From positions 1,378,501 to 1,442,500 of the forward strand of contig NZ_CP156084.1 in NCBI RefSeq assembly GCF_040687965.1: DNA of 64,000 nt. Direction: 5' to 3'. Below are positions 56,780 to 64,000 of the stretch, in pieces. Within the stretch, counting starts at the first letter, position 1, and every line of letters starts with the position of its first letter. The notes under the pieces were generated by a model. That model had not been told where the DNA came from and searched no databases. It worked only from the letters and a program-made list of their open reading frames with translations. A program made the position numbers and the translations under genes. The stretch comes from Methylocystis echinoides (GTDB taxonomy: Bacteria > Pseudomonadota > Alphaproteobacteria > Rhizobiales > Beijerinckiaceae).

Positions 56780-57228
56780 GAGTGTCGGACTTCCTGTCTG
56801 TCGCTGAAGACCAGAGCGCGATTGAGCCGGTAGGACAAGAAGACGCAGGGCGCCGTGAGCATCAGCTGCGCGAGAGCGGCTCCCAGACCGAGACGCCGCG
56901 CGCCTTCGAGCAAAAAGGCGTTGAGAAGGAAAACGACGCCATAGACGGCGACGAAGCGCCAGAGCCGGGTCGGATCGCGATTGTCGAAGACGATGCGGCC
57001 CGTCGTGAGAAAATTGAAAGCGACGCCGATCACCGTCGCGAGCGCCAGCGCTGCAGCCGGCGGTTGGCCGGCGTGGAGCAGCATATAAAACACCCCGTAG
57101 CCGAACAGCGTATTGACCGCGCCGACGACGAGAAAGCGCGCGACGCGCAGGCGCCAGACCCGCCCGCGCAAGATCCGCCCGCGCCAGACCCGCGCGCGCC
57201 ACGACGCAAGAGAGGCGGCCGTGCGCAT
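56776..57228 (-). CDS. GtrA family small membrane protein (putative lipid-linked sugar flippase)
   Basis: A 150-residue protein with four predicted membrane segments (about 27-48, 55-75, 85-105, 115-135) and the family phrases FLVVGAVNTLFGYGVFY and SYRLNRALVFSD. GtrA proteins are thought to flip undecaprenyl-phosphate-linked sugars to the periplasmic face. The N-terminus has an unusual Arg/Trp-rich run (WRARVWRGRILRGRVWRLRV) of near-repeats before the first segment. The start lies one base past the FkbM gene's stop, and the end overlaps the GT2 gene by four bases. Confidence 0.88.
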   Translation of the reverse strand: MRTAASLASWRARVWRGRILRGRVWRLRVARFLVVGAVNTLFGYGVFYMLLHAGQPPAAALALATVIGVAFNFLTTGRIVFDNRDPTRLWRFVAVYGVVFLLNAFLLEGARRLGLGAALAQLMLTAPCVFLSYRLNRALVFSDRQEVRHS

Positions 57229-57229
57229 G

Positions 57230-58198
57230 TCACTTTGCGGGAACAAGGCTGTCGACGGCTGGATGCCGCGCCGGATCGAGAAAGACGTAATTGGTCTCCC
57301 GCGTATCCTCGTCGACGCGATCAATCGGGGTCAGGCTCGATTGGGAGATGCCGTAGCAGCTGTAGCCGCGCGCCGAAAAGAAATCGATCACGTCATTGGG
57401 GTGATAGCCAAAGGCCGCAGACCATTTGCGCAGAAGCTCCATCACCACGGCCGGACGCAGGCGCGCCAGGGACTTTTCCCCCCCTTTCAGGACGCGCAAT
57501 TCGGCGCCCTCGACGTCGCATTTGACGAGATCGAGCCGCTCGATCCCCTGCGCGTCGACGAAATCGTCGAGCGTGGTGAAACGGCAGGCGACGCGTCGGC
57601 TGCCTTCGGTTGGATGCAGCTCGTTGAGCGAAGCGGCGGGCGAACCCGACGTCGCGGGAACGAACATGTCGAATTCGCCCGGCGCGTCGGAGAGACCGTC
57701 CCGGATCGGCGTGACGCGCGCGCCGGCGCCGTTTTGCGCAAGATTTGCGATGAGACGCTCATGCGTCGCCGGCACGGGCTCGAAGGCATAGACGCGCGCC
57801 TGCGGCTCCTGCTGCGCGATATGAAGACTGTACCAGCCTATATTGGCGCCGATGTCGAAGACGACCTTGGCGCCCTGCGCGAGGCGCAGGATCAGAGCGC
57901 GCTCGAAGGGCTCGTAGCCGCCCTGGGCAAGGATGATGTTGGGAGCCTCGCGCAGCGCCTTCGGATCGAGCGAGAACACGAGACCGTTGTTCAACAGGAC
58001 CGAGAGGCCGGCAGGTCGAACGGCAAGCGCAGCGACTTCCGTCCCGTTCAATGCGCCAGCATGCTCCGCAATGAGCGCATGTCGTTCAGCGAAGCGACTC
58101 CACAGCTCGAGTCGTTCGAGCGCGCCGTCATCGAAGGCCTGGCGCCAGCAGACCGGCGTGTCCGGCGCGGCGCGGAGAGGTAGGGCTCGAGCTGTCAT
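57230..58198 (-). CDS. FkbM family methyltransferase
   Basis: A 322-residue S-adenosylmethionine-dependent methyltransferase. Motif I is VFDIGANIGWYSLHI (about 113-127), with YAFEPVPATHERL and LDLVKCDVEGAELRVLKGG as motifs II and III of the FkbM family, which usually O-methylates sugars or polyketides. The N-terminal 100 residues are a family-variable region. It sits between the sugar-modifying dehydrogenase and the Gtr-like genes, so methylation of the deoxyhexose or of the acceptor glycan is likely. ATG at 58198 overlaps the upstream stop by four bases. Confidence 0.88.
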   Translation of the reverse strand: MTARALPLRAAPDTPVCWRQAFDDGALERLELWSRFAERHALIAEHAGALNGTEVAALAVRPAGLSVLLNNGLVFSLDPKALREAPNIILAQGGYEPFERALILRLAQGAKVVFDIGANIGWYSLHIAQQEPQARVYAFEPVPATHERLIANLAQNGAGARVTPIRDGLSDAPGEFDMFVPATSGSPAASLNELHPTEGSRRVACRFTTLDDFVDAQGIERLDLVKCDVEGAELRVLKGGEKSLARLRPAVVMELLRKWSAAFGYHPNDVIDFFSARGYSCYGISQSSLTPIDRVDEDTRETNYVFLDPARHPAVDSLVPAK

Positions 58199-59304
58199 GC
58201 GCTGGCTCCAAGGCTGGGCGCGTTGAAAATATCGCGATAAATGTCGATCGTGCGCCCAAAGCCCGCGAGAATGCCGGTCCGCGGCCGCCATCCCAGTTTT
58301 TCGAGCAAAGCGACATCCGGCGCCGAGCGCGACACCCGACTGGCGAGATAGCCCTCCTGCGGCCGCGCGCATTGCGTCGTGAGCTTGCGTGCAGGGTCGA
58401 GCGCTGTCAGCGTCGTCGCGAGGTCGCGGATCGAGATGAGGGCTTCGGGATTGCCGACATTATAAGCGCGGCCCTTCTCTCCCTTTAAGAGCAGGGTGAA
58501 GAACGCCTCGACGGCGTCGGCAAGATAGCAGAAGGCGCGCTCTGCGGCGCCGTCGCTGTTGAGGACGATGTCGCGGCCCTCCACGATGTCGCGCACAAAA
58601 TCGGCGAAGACCCGGCCGTCATCGAGCCGCATGCCCGGCCCGTACGTGTGGAACGGTCGCGCGATGACGCAATCGAGTCCATATTGCGCCCCATAGGCGA
58701 CGCACAGCGTCTCGCCCATGCGTTTCGACTCGGCGTAACAGGCGCGCAGCGCCGCCGGATCGAGCGCCCCGAAAGCGCTTTCGCCGATCGGATCGCGGCT
58801 TTCCACCGCGCCATAAATCTCCGAACTGGAAAAATACAGAAACCGCGACGCGCCCTTGCGCACGGCAAGATCGAGCAGGCGCCATGACCCGACGACATTG
58901 GGCAACGCCGTGCCGACCGGATCGACGCCATAAAAGCGCGGACTCGCCTGGCTCGCGGCGTGGACGACCATGTCCACAGGGCCATCGAGGTCGAAAGGCT
59001 CGCAGACATCCGCGATCCTGAGCGAGAGCGCCGGATGGCCGAGATAGGCCGCAAAGCGCCGCAACGCATTTTCCCGCGACCGCGCCAGCGCGACGACCTT
59101 CATGCCGGGCGCGGCGCCACGGGAGGAGAGCGCCAGCAGCGTCTCGACCATCGCAGCCGGCAGAAAGCCATTGGCGCCCGCGACGAGAATGGTGCGTCCC
59201 GCCAATGCGTCCCACGGGAGATCCGCCGCGAGAATCGACGAAAGGTCCTCGCGCCACAAGGGGTGTCGAGCGAGCGCGGCGCCGTCGGGCAATGCGTCCG
59301 GCAT
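58195..59304 (-). CDS. NAD-dependent epimerase/dehydratase, candidate CDP-deoxyhexose 4-ketoreductase
   Basis: A 369-residue extended short-chain dehydrogenase. The nucleotide motif reads GANGFLP (43-49), with proline where most have the third glycine. The active-site Tyr/Lys pair is Y190/K194 (YAESK), preceded by FSSSEIYGAVE; RPFHTYGPGMRLDDGRVF and the later DAVEAFFTLL are typical of sugar-nucleotide epimerases. The ~35-residue N-terminal extension is unusual. It lies right after rfbH (one-base gap), the position of CDP-abequose or CDP-paratose synthase in Salmonella-type clusters, so reduction of the 4-keto sugar is the favoured role. Other sugar-nucleotide reactions are possible. Confidence 0.75.
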   Translation of the reverse strand: MPDALPDGAALARHPLWREDLSSILAADLPWDALAGRTILVAGANGFLPAAMVETLLALSSRGAAPGMKVVALARSRENALRRFAAYLGHPALSLRIADVCEPFDLDGPVDMVVHAASQASPRFYGVDPVGTALPNVVGSWRLLDLAVRKGASRFLYFSSSEIYGAVESRDPIGESAFGALDPAALRACYAESKRMGETLCVAYGAQYGLDCVIARPFHTYGPGMRLDDGRVFADFVRDIVEGRDIVLNSDGAAERAFCYLADAVEAFFTLLLKGEKGRAYNVGNPEALISIRDLATTLTALDPARKLTTQCARPQEGYLASRVSRSAPDVALLEKLGWRPRTGILAGFGRTIDIYRDIFNAPSLGASA

Positions 59305-59305
59305 G

Positions 59306-60649
59306 TCAGACCGCCGCCTTCATGCTGTTTTGCCGGCAGAAGTCCGTGATCGCGTCGAGCATGTAAGCGACATGCTGCTCCGTGAGGCCCGGATAAACGC
59401 CGATCCAGAATGTGCGGTCGACGACGACGTCGGCGTTTTTCAAGTCGCCGCTGACGCGGAAAGCGCGCCCCTTCATATAGGGCTGGCGCACGAGATTGCC
59501 GCCGAACAGCAGGCGCGTGCCAATCTTCTTTTGATTGAGATGGACCACCAGCGCATCGCGCGTAAAGGGCGCGTCGGGGCGCAGCGTCAGCGGAAAGCCG
59601 AACCAGGAGGGCTCCGTTCCGGCGGTCGCTTCGGGAAGGATGAAAAACGTTTCGAGTTCTGCGAGGACCGCCTTCAGTAAATTGAAATTGTGACGGCGCG
59701 CGACGATGAAGCTTTCCAGATGGTCCATCTGCGCGAGCCCTACGGCCGCCTGCATGTCGGTGATCTTCAGATTGAAGCCCAGATGCGAATAGACATATTT
59801 GTGGTCATAGCCCTTGGGAAGATCGCCGAGCCGCCAGCCGAAGCGCTTGTTGCAGCTGTTGTCGCGGCCGGGCGCGCAATAGCAGTCGCGGCCCCAGTCG
59901 CGAAACGACTCCATGGCTTTTGCAAGGTGATTATTGTTCGTGAAGACCGCGCCCCCCTCGCCCATGGTGATGTGATGGGCCGGATAAAAGGAAAGCGTGC
60001 CGACGTCGCCGAAAGCCCCGACATGCTGGCCGTCGACCATCGCGCCCAGCGCGTCGCAGCAATCTTCGATGAGCCAGAGGCCATGACGCGCGCAAAGCTC
60101 CTTGACGCGGCGCGCGTTGAAAGGATTGCCGAGCGTATGAGCGACCATGATCGCTTTGGTCTTCGGCGTGATCGCCGCCTCGACGGCGTCGACGTCGATA
60201 TTATAGGTCGGGATGTCGACGTCGACAAAGACCGGAACCATGCCCCACAGCAGGATCGGATTGACCGTCGTCGGAAAGCCCGTGGCGCAGGTGATGACTT
60301 CGTCGCCCGGCTGCAGCGCGCGCTGTCTCAGCGTCGGCGACGTCAAGGCCGAGAAGGCGACGAGGTTGGCGGACGAACCGGAATTGACCGTGAGCGCCTT
60401 GCGCGCGCCGACATAAGCGGCGAGCCGCGTCTCGAATGCATCGTTGAAGCGTCCCGTCGTCAGCCAGAAGTCGAGTGCCGAATCGACGAGCGCCTGCATA
60501 TCGCGCGCGTCGAAGACGCGGCCGGAGACCGGGGCCGGAGACTGGCCGGGGGTAAAGCCGGCGGGAGGATGCGCGAGGCGATGATACTCCCCGACGAGAT
60601 CGAGGATCTGCGCGCGAAGCCGTTCAGCCTGCGACACTGCGTTGCTCAT
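59306..60649 (-). CDS. rfbH: CDP-4-keto-6-deoxy-D-glucose-3-dehydrase (RfbH/DdhC, E1)
   Basis: This PMP-dependent [2Fe-2S] enzyme removes the C3 hydroxyl of CDP-4-keto-6-deoxyglucose on the way to CDP-3,6-dideoxyhexoses. The 447-residue protein has the diagnostic [16 protein letters not shown], in which histidine replaces the PLP-lysine of ordinary aminotransferases. Cysteines for the cluster lie in [11 protein letters not shown] and [12 protein letters not shown]. Its partner reductase (E3, DdhD/AscD) is not encoded in this cluster. It overlaps rfbG by 26 bases and ends one base before the dehydrogenase gene. Confidence 0.95.
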   Translation of the reverse strand: MSNAVSQAERLRAQILDLVGEYHRLAHPPAGFTPGQSPAPVSGRVFDARDMQALVDSALDFWLTTGRFNDAFETRLAAYVGARKALTVNSGSSANLVAFSALTSPTLRQRALQPGDEVITCATGFPTTVNPILLWGMVPVFVDVDIPTYNIDVDAVEAAITPKTKAIMVAHTLGNPFNARRVKELCARHGLWLIEDCCDALGAMVDGQHVGAFGDVGTLSFYPAHHITMGEGGAVFTNNNHLAKAMESFRDWGRDCYCAPGRDNSCNKRFGWRLGDLPKGYDHKYVYSHLGFNLKITDMQAAVGLAQMDHLESFIVARRHNFNLLKAVLAELETFFILPEATAGTEPSWFGFPLTLRPDAPFTRDALVVHLNQKKIGTRLLFGGNLVRQPYMKGRAFRVSGDLKNADVVVDRTFWIGVYPGLTEQHVAYMLDAITDFCRQNSMKAAV

Positions 60650-61757
60650 GTCTCTTGTCCTTGGCGTCGTCCGCGAAAGGCGAGGTCAGCCGCACGCGGC
60701 TGCCGAGATAGCGGTCGATTTGTTGTTGCGTGACATCCGCCATGTCGGCGCCGTCGACGAAGGCGCGATACCAATGCGCCGTCCATTGCGCGGCCTGCTG
60801 GAAATCCAGGAGCGGCGTCCAGTGAACGAGCTCGCGCGCCTTGGCCGTGTCGAGCCGCAGCAGCCGCGCCTCATGCGGATGATCGTCGCCGTCGCGCTCC
60901 CATATCGCGGGGGCGCCCCAGGCCGATATGAAATGCGTGAGCAGATCCTCGACGCTGCGTTCAGACTCCGGCCCGGGGCCGAAGTTGAAGCCGCCGTCGA
61001 GACGCGCGTCGGGCGTCGCCGAGAAAGCTCTCTCGATCAGCGCCAGATAGCCGGAGAGCGGCTCCAGCACATGCTGCCAGGGCCGCACGGCCTTCGGCTG
61101 GCGCACCTTCAGCGCGCGGCCCGCGACAAAGGCGCGCAAAGCGTCGGGCAGGATGCGGTCGGCGGCGAAATCACCCCCGCCGATGACATTCCCCGCGCGC
61201 GCCGAGACGACGCAAATATCTTTGGCGCGGCAGAAACTATCGCGGTAGGCGGCCGTGACGAGCTCCGCACAGGCCTTGCTGTTGGAATAAGGGTCATGCC
61301 CGCCGAGCGCGTCGGTCTCGCGATAGCCCCACAGCCAATCGCGGTTCTCGTAGCATTTGTCCGTGGTGACGACGAGAACGAGCCGCACGCTCTCGACCCG
61401 GCGCGCGGCTTCGAGCACATGCGCCGTGCCCATCACGTTTGTGGCGTAGGTGCCGATCGGGTCGGCGTAGGAGGCGCGCACGAGCGGCTGCGCCGCCATG
61501 TGGATCACAATCTCCGGCGCAGCGGCCGACATCGCGCGCGTCACCGCATCGAGATCGCGCACGTCGCCGCGCTGATCCTCGATGTGATCGGCGGCCTTCG
61601 CCAGGGCGAAAAGACTGGGCCGCGTCGGCGGCGCCAGCGCATAGCCGGTGGCGCGCGCGTTCAACCGCGCGAGCATGAGCGTCAGCCAGGAGCCCTTGAA
61701 GCCGGTGTGGCCGGTCACGAATACGCGCCGGCCGAGCCAGAATGCAGAGCCGATCAC
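60624..61757 (-). CDS. rfbG: CDP-glucose 4,6-dehydratase
   Basis: RfbG converts CDP-glucose to CDP-4-keto-6-deoxyglucose. From GTG at 61757 the protein is 377 residues. NAD motif [10 protein letters not shown], active-site [11 protein letters not shown] and [19 protein letters not shown] are typical. The GTG is preferred because it overlaps the rfbF stop (GTGA) and has GGAGG just upstream; an ATG at 61790 would overlap rfbF by 37 bases. The C-terminus runs 26 bases into rfbH. Confidence 0.94.
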   Translation of the reverse strand: MIGSAFWLGRRVFVTGHTGFKGSWLTLMLARLNARATGYALAPPTRPSLFALAKAADHIEDQRGDVRDLDAVTRAMSAAAPEIVIHMAAQPLVRASYADPIGTYATNVMGTAHVLEAARRVESVRLVLVVTTDKCYENRDWLWGYRETDALGGHDPYSNSKACAELVTAAYRDSFCRAKDICVVSARAGNVIGGGDFAADRILPDALRAFVAGRALKVRQPKAVRPWQHVLEPLSGYLALIERAFSATPDARLDGGFNFGPGPESERSVEDLLTHFISAWGAPAIWERDGDDHPHEARLLRLDTAKARELVHWTPLLDFQQAAQWTAHWYRAFVDGADMADVTQQQIDRYLGSRVRLTSPFADDAKDKRHEQRSVAG

Positions 61758-62524
61758 CAGATCCTCCACTTCGCGCGGCCGGCGTTCCATTCTTCTTCGA
61801 GGAAGAGCTTGTCGCGCAGCGTATCCATCGGCCGCCAGAAGCCCGTGTGCTCGAAGGCGCGCAATTCGTCATTCGCTGCGAGCCAGTTGATCGGCTCGTG
61901 CTCCCAGACGGTGTCATCTCCTTCGATGAGCTCGCCGACTTTCGGCGAGAGCAGGAAGAAACCGCCGCTGACATAGGCGCTTTCAGCGACGGGTTTTTCG
62001 GCGAAGGCCGTGACGCGGTCGCCGGCGAGCGTCATCGCGCCGAATCGCATTTCCGGTCGCACGGCGGCGACCGTCGCCATCTTCCCATGCGCGCGATGGA
62101 AGGCGAGTTGCGCGGTCAGGTCGATGTCGGAGACGCCGTCGCCATAGGTGAGCGCAAAGACGTCGTCGTCCTTCACATAGTCGATGATTCGCTTGATGCG
62201 GCCGCCCGTCATGGTGGCGTCGCCGGTGTCGACCAGCGTCACGCGCCAGGGCTCCGCCGCGCGACGATGAACCTCCATCTCCTGCGTGCGCATGTCGAAG
62301 GTGACATCCGACATGTGCAGGAAATAGTTGGAGAAGAACTCCTTGATGCAATAACCCTTGTAGCCCAGGCACAGCACGAATTCGTTGAAGCCGTGCGCCG
62401 AATAGATTTTCATGATGTGCCAGAGGATCGGGCGGCCGCCGATCTCCACCATCGGTTTCGGGCGCACCGAGGTCTCTTCCGCGAGACGCGTGCCCAGACC
62501 GCCCGTCAGCACCACTACTTTCAT
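61754..62524 (-). CDS. rfbF: Glucose-1-phosphate cytidylyltransferase
   Basis: RfbF makes CDP-glucose from CTP and glucose-1-phosphate, the first committed step of CDP-deoxyhexose synthesis. The 256-residue protein begins MKVVVLTGGLGTRLAEET, the nucleotidyltransferase signature, followed by RPKPMVEIGGRPILWHI. YGDGVSDIDL carries the metal-binding aspartates. It is the first gene of the eight-gene minus-strand operon; 718 bases of non-coding DNA lie upstream. Confidence 0.95.
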   Translation of the reverse strand: MKVVVLTGGLGTRLAEETSVRPKPMVEIGGRPILWHIMKIYSAHGFNEFVLCLGYKGYCIKEFFSNYFLHMSDVTFDMRTQEMEVHRRAAEPWRVTLVDTGDATMTGGRIKRIIDYVKDDDVFALTYGDGVSDIDLTAQLAFHRAHGKMATVAAVRPEMRFGAMTLAGDRVTAFAEKPVAESAYVSGGFFLLSPKVGELIEGDDTVWEHEPINWLAANDELRAFEHTGFWRPMDTLRDKLFLEEEWNAGRAKWRIW

Positions 62525-63242
62525 GTCTCGTCCGTCCGCGGGCGCCGGAAACGCCCCGGCCGCCGCCGCCTGCTCCCAACGCAGGCTTGGCTGTGTCGAC
62601 TATGGCTCCGAAATGGTTAATGCTTAGCTTAAGCGCCGGATCGGAACGCCGCGCCTCGGCCTCCCGGCGCGCCGTTAACGATTTTCTTCCGACGCGCCTG
62701 CTCGTCTCGACGGCGCCGCGGGACTCGAAGAGACGCGCGAATTTCGCGCCCTGCGCCAGAACGGAATGCGCGTTAAGGATCGACCCGCAAAAACGCTTGG
62801 GCGCCACGCTGCGCTGGCGCGCCGCCGATCCAGATCTGGGGCCAGAGGATCGCGCCGGCCACAACATCGCGGCGAACGCGAGGCCAACAGCCGGCTGTCA
62901 GCGATTCGTGCCGCCTCCGTTCCCGGTCGGCCCCAAGGGTTAACGCCGGGCCCGGGGGGCGGCGTGTTTGGGCGATTGACAAAGCCTCTCGCTCCCGTCT
63001 CGGCGGCGGAGTGCGCCCGTCGCGCCGCGCATCTGCCGGGGCCAACAATTTGGGCCAGGAGTCCGAGCAGCCCCTATATTCTGTCGGAACAGAGCGTGAC
63101 TCGCGGCGGGTGAGCGATTCGGCCGCGATTCGTTCGCAGGCTGTTCAAAAGGTAAAGTCGCGCGGCGCCGAAAGTTCCGATATGAGACGGCGCGGGCGCA
63201 AAAGACCGCTGCGAGAGAAAAAAGAAGAAGCGACAAAAAATC
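62525..63242. other. Long divergent intergenic region before the glycan operon
   Basis: No convincing gene was found in these 718 bases on either strand; the ORFs present are Arg/Ala-rich shadows. A TTGACA hexamer at 62978 could serve a plus-strand promoter, and TTAGCTTAA near 62624 is a short AT-rich palindrome close to the operon start. Promoters for both rfbF and the helicase must lie here. The length is unusual in this densely packed window. Confidence 0.5.
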
Positions 63243-64000
63243 ATGGCGCCGCTCCCGCCGGGCGCCCGCGCCGCCGCCCATGGGGTGACGGCGGTGCTCG
63301 GCCCCACCAACACCGGAAAAACCCATCACGCCATCGAGCGCATGCTCTCCTTTCCGAGCGGCGCCATCGGGTTGCCGCTGCGGCTTCTGGCGCGCGAGGT
63401 CTACAATCGCGTCGTCGCCAAGGCCGGCGCCGCCAATGTCGCGCTGGTCACCGGCGAAGAGAAGATCAAGCCGCGGGCGCCGGCCTACTGGATCTCGACG
63501 GTCGAGGCGATGCCGCGCGACATCGACGTGGATTTTGTCGCGATCGACGAGATTCAGCTCGCCGCCGATCTCGATCGCGGCCATATTTTCACCGACCGGC
63601 TCTTGCGCTGGCGCGGGCGGCAGGAGACGCTGCTGATCGGCGCCGGCACCATGGCGCCGATGATTGGCGAGCTTTTTCCGGGCGCGCCCATCTTCACGCG
63701 CCCGCGCCTGTCTCGCTTGAGTTTCGCCGGCGACAAGAAAATCTCCCGCCTGCCCCCGCGCAGCGCCATCGTCGCCTTCTCCGCCGAGGAAGTCTACGCC
63801 ATCGCCGAATGGATCAAGCGCGCGCGCGGCGGGGCCGCCGTCGTGCTCGGCGCGCTCAGCCCCCGCACCCGCAACGCCCAGGTGGAGCTCTTCCAATCCG
63901 GCGACGTCGACTATATCGTCGCGACCGACGCCATCGGCATGGGCCTCAATCTCGACGTCGACCATGTGGCCTTCGCTTCGGACCGGAAGTTCGACGGCTG
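63243..64000 (+). CDS. Suv3-like ATP-dependent RNA/DNA helicase, 3'-truncated by the window edge
   Basis: The first 252 codons of a superfamily 2 helicase conserved in Alphaproteobacteria and related to mitochondrial Suv3. It begins MAPLPPGARAAAHGVTAVLG; Walker A is GPTNTGKT (20-27), Walker B is DEIQ (102-105), and the second helicase domain includes VATDAIGMGLNLDVDHVAF just before the edge. Full-length relatives exceed 900 residues. The ribosome site is weak (purine-rich AAGAAGAAG), but the N-terminus matches the family. Confidence 0.93.
   Translation, partial: MAPLPPGARAAAHGVTAVLGPTNTGKTHHAIERMLSFPSGAIGLPLRLLAREVYNRVVAKAGAANVALVTGEEKIKPRAPAYWISTVEAMPRDIDVDFVAIDEIQLAADLDRGHIFTDRLLRWRGRQETLLIGAGTMAPMIGELFPGAPIFTRPRLSRLSFAGDKKISRLPPRSAIVAFSAEEVYAIAEWIKRARGGAAVVLGALSPRTRNAQVELFQSGDVDYIVATDAIGMGLNLDVDHVAFASDRKFDG

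Noticed and set aside
62587-62943. 118-codon ORF in the gap upstream of rfbF
   Set aside because: No ribosome site, Arg/Ala/Pro-rich composition and no domain; read as non-coding.

Overview
The window is a high-GC chromosomal segment of an alphaproteobacterium, most probably of the order Hyphomicrobiales (Rhizobiales). The order rests on an Irr-type Fur regulator beside fabA-fabB-fabI, a MucR zinc-finger regulator, GcrA with a cluster of GANTC (CcrM-type) sites, an imuA-imuB pair behind a GAAC-N7-GAAC LexA box, and a TIGR02300 acidic protein. The family (possibly a Methylocystis/Methylosinus relative) is a guess; no genus-defining gene is present. I see no prophage, IS element, CRISPR array or rRNA, and one tRNA (Gly, anticodon TCC).

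Layout. 1-7.8 kb: the 3' part of lysA, a SulP anion transporter fused to STAS and cyclic-nucleotide domains, a UDP-glucuronate epimerase, a lone cytochrome b, and a def-fmt-truA block. 7.9-9.7 kb: LemA and an M48 membrane protease. 9.7-13.7 kb: irr, then fabA, fabB, fabI (unsaturated and type II fatty-acid synthesis) and a small cytochrome c. 13.7-16.4 kb: a PIN-domain relic next to a 127-bp palindromic element, then SOS-controlled imuA-imuB without dnaE2. 16.6-24.2 kb: a flippase-like membrane protein and the phosphate regulon phoR-pstSCAB-phoU-phoB with a three-half-site Pho box. 24.2-28.3 kb: gcrA, divergent from the coupled argD-argF-hslO operon.

28.4-39.2 kb: metabolic and small genes (FAH hydrolase, PLP decarboxylase, FmdB zinc ribbon, DUF1289, RecQ, MFS exporter, acnA), then a tandem pair of small secreted cysteine proteins and another secreted protein. 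39.3-46.2 kb: a three-gene CzcABC-like metal efflux operon and an Omp25-like porin. 46.4-54.1 kb: rarA, an orphan ParA, a Gre-like factor, an AcuI/YhdH-type reductase, mucR, TIGR02300, tRNA-Gly and tex.

54.2-62.5 kb holds the most distinctive locus: eight minus-strand genes with overlaps or gaps under 20 nt. rfbF-rfbG-rfbH make a CDP-3,6-dideoxy-4-keto sugar, a short-chain dehydrogenase could finish it and an FkbM protein could methylate it. GtrA, a GtrB-like GT2 enzyme and a GT-C-like membrane protein have the architecture of a Gtr lipid-carrier glycan-decoration module. I infer one system that attaches a dideoxyhexose to a surface glycan from the periplasmic face. The window ends inside a Suv3-like helicase gene.
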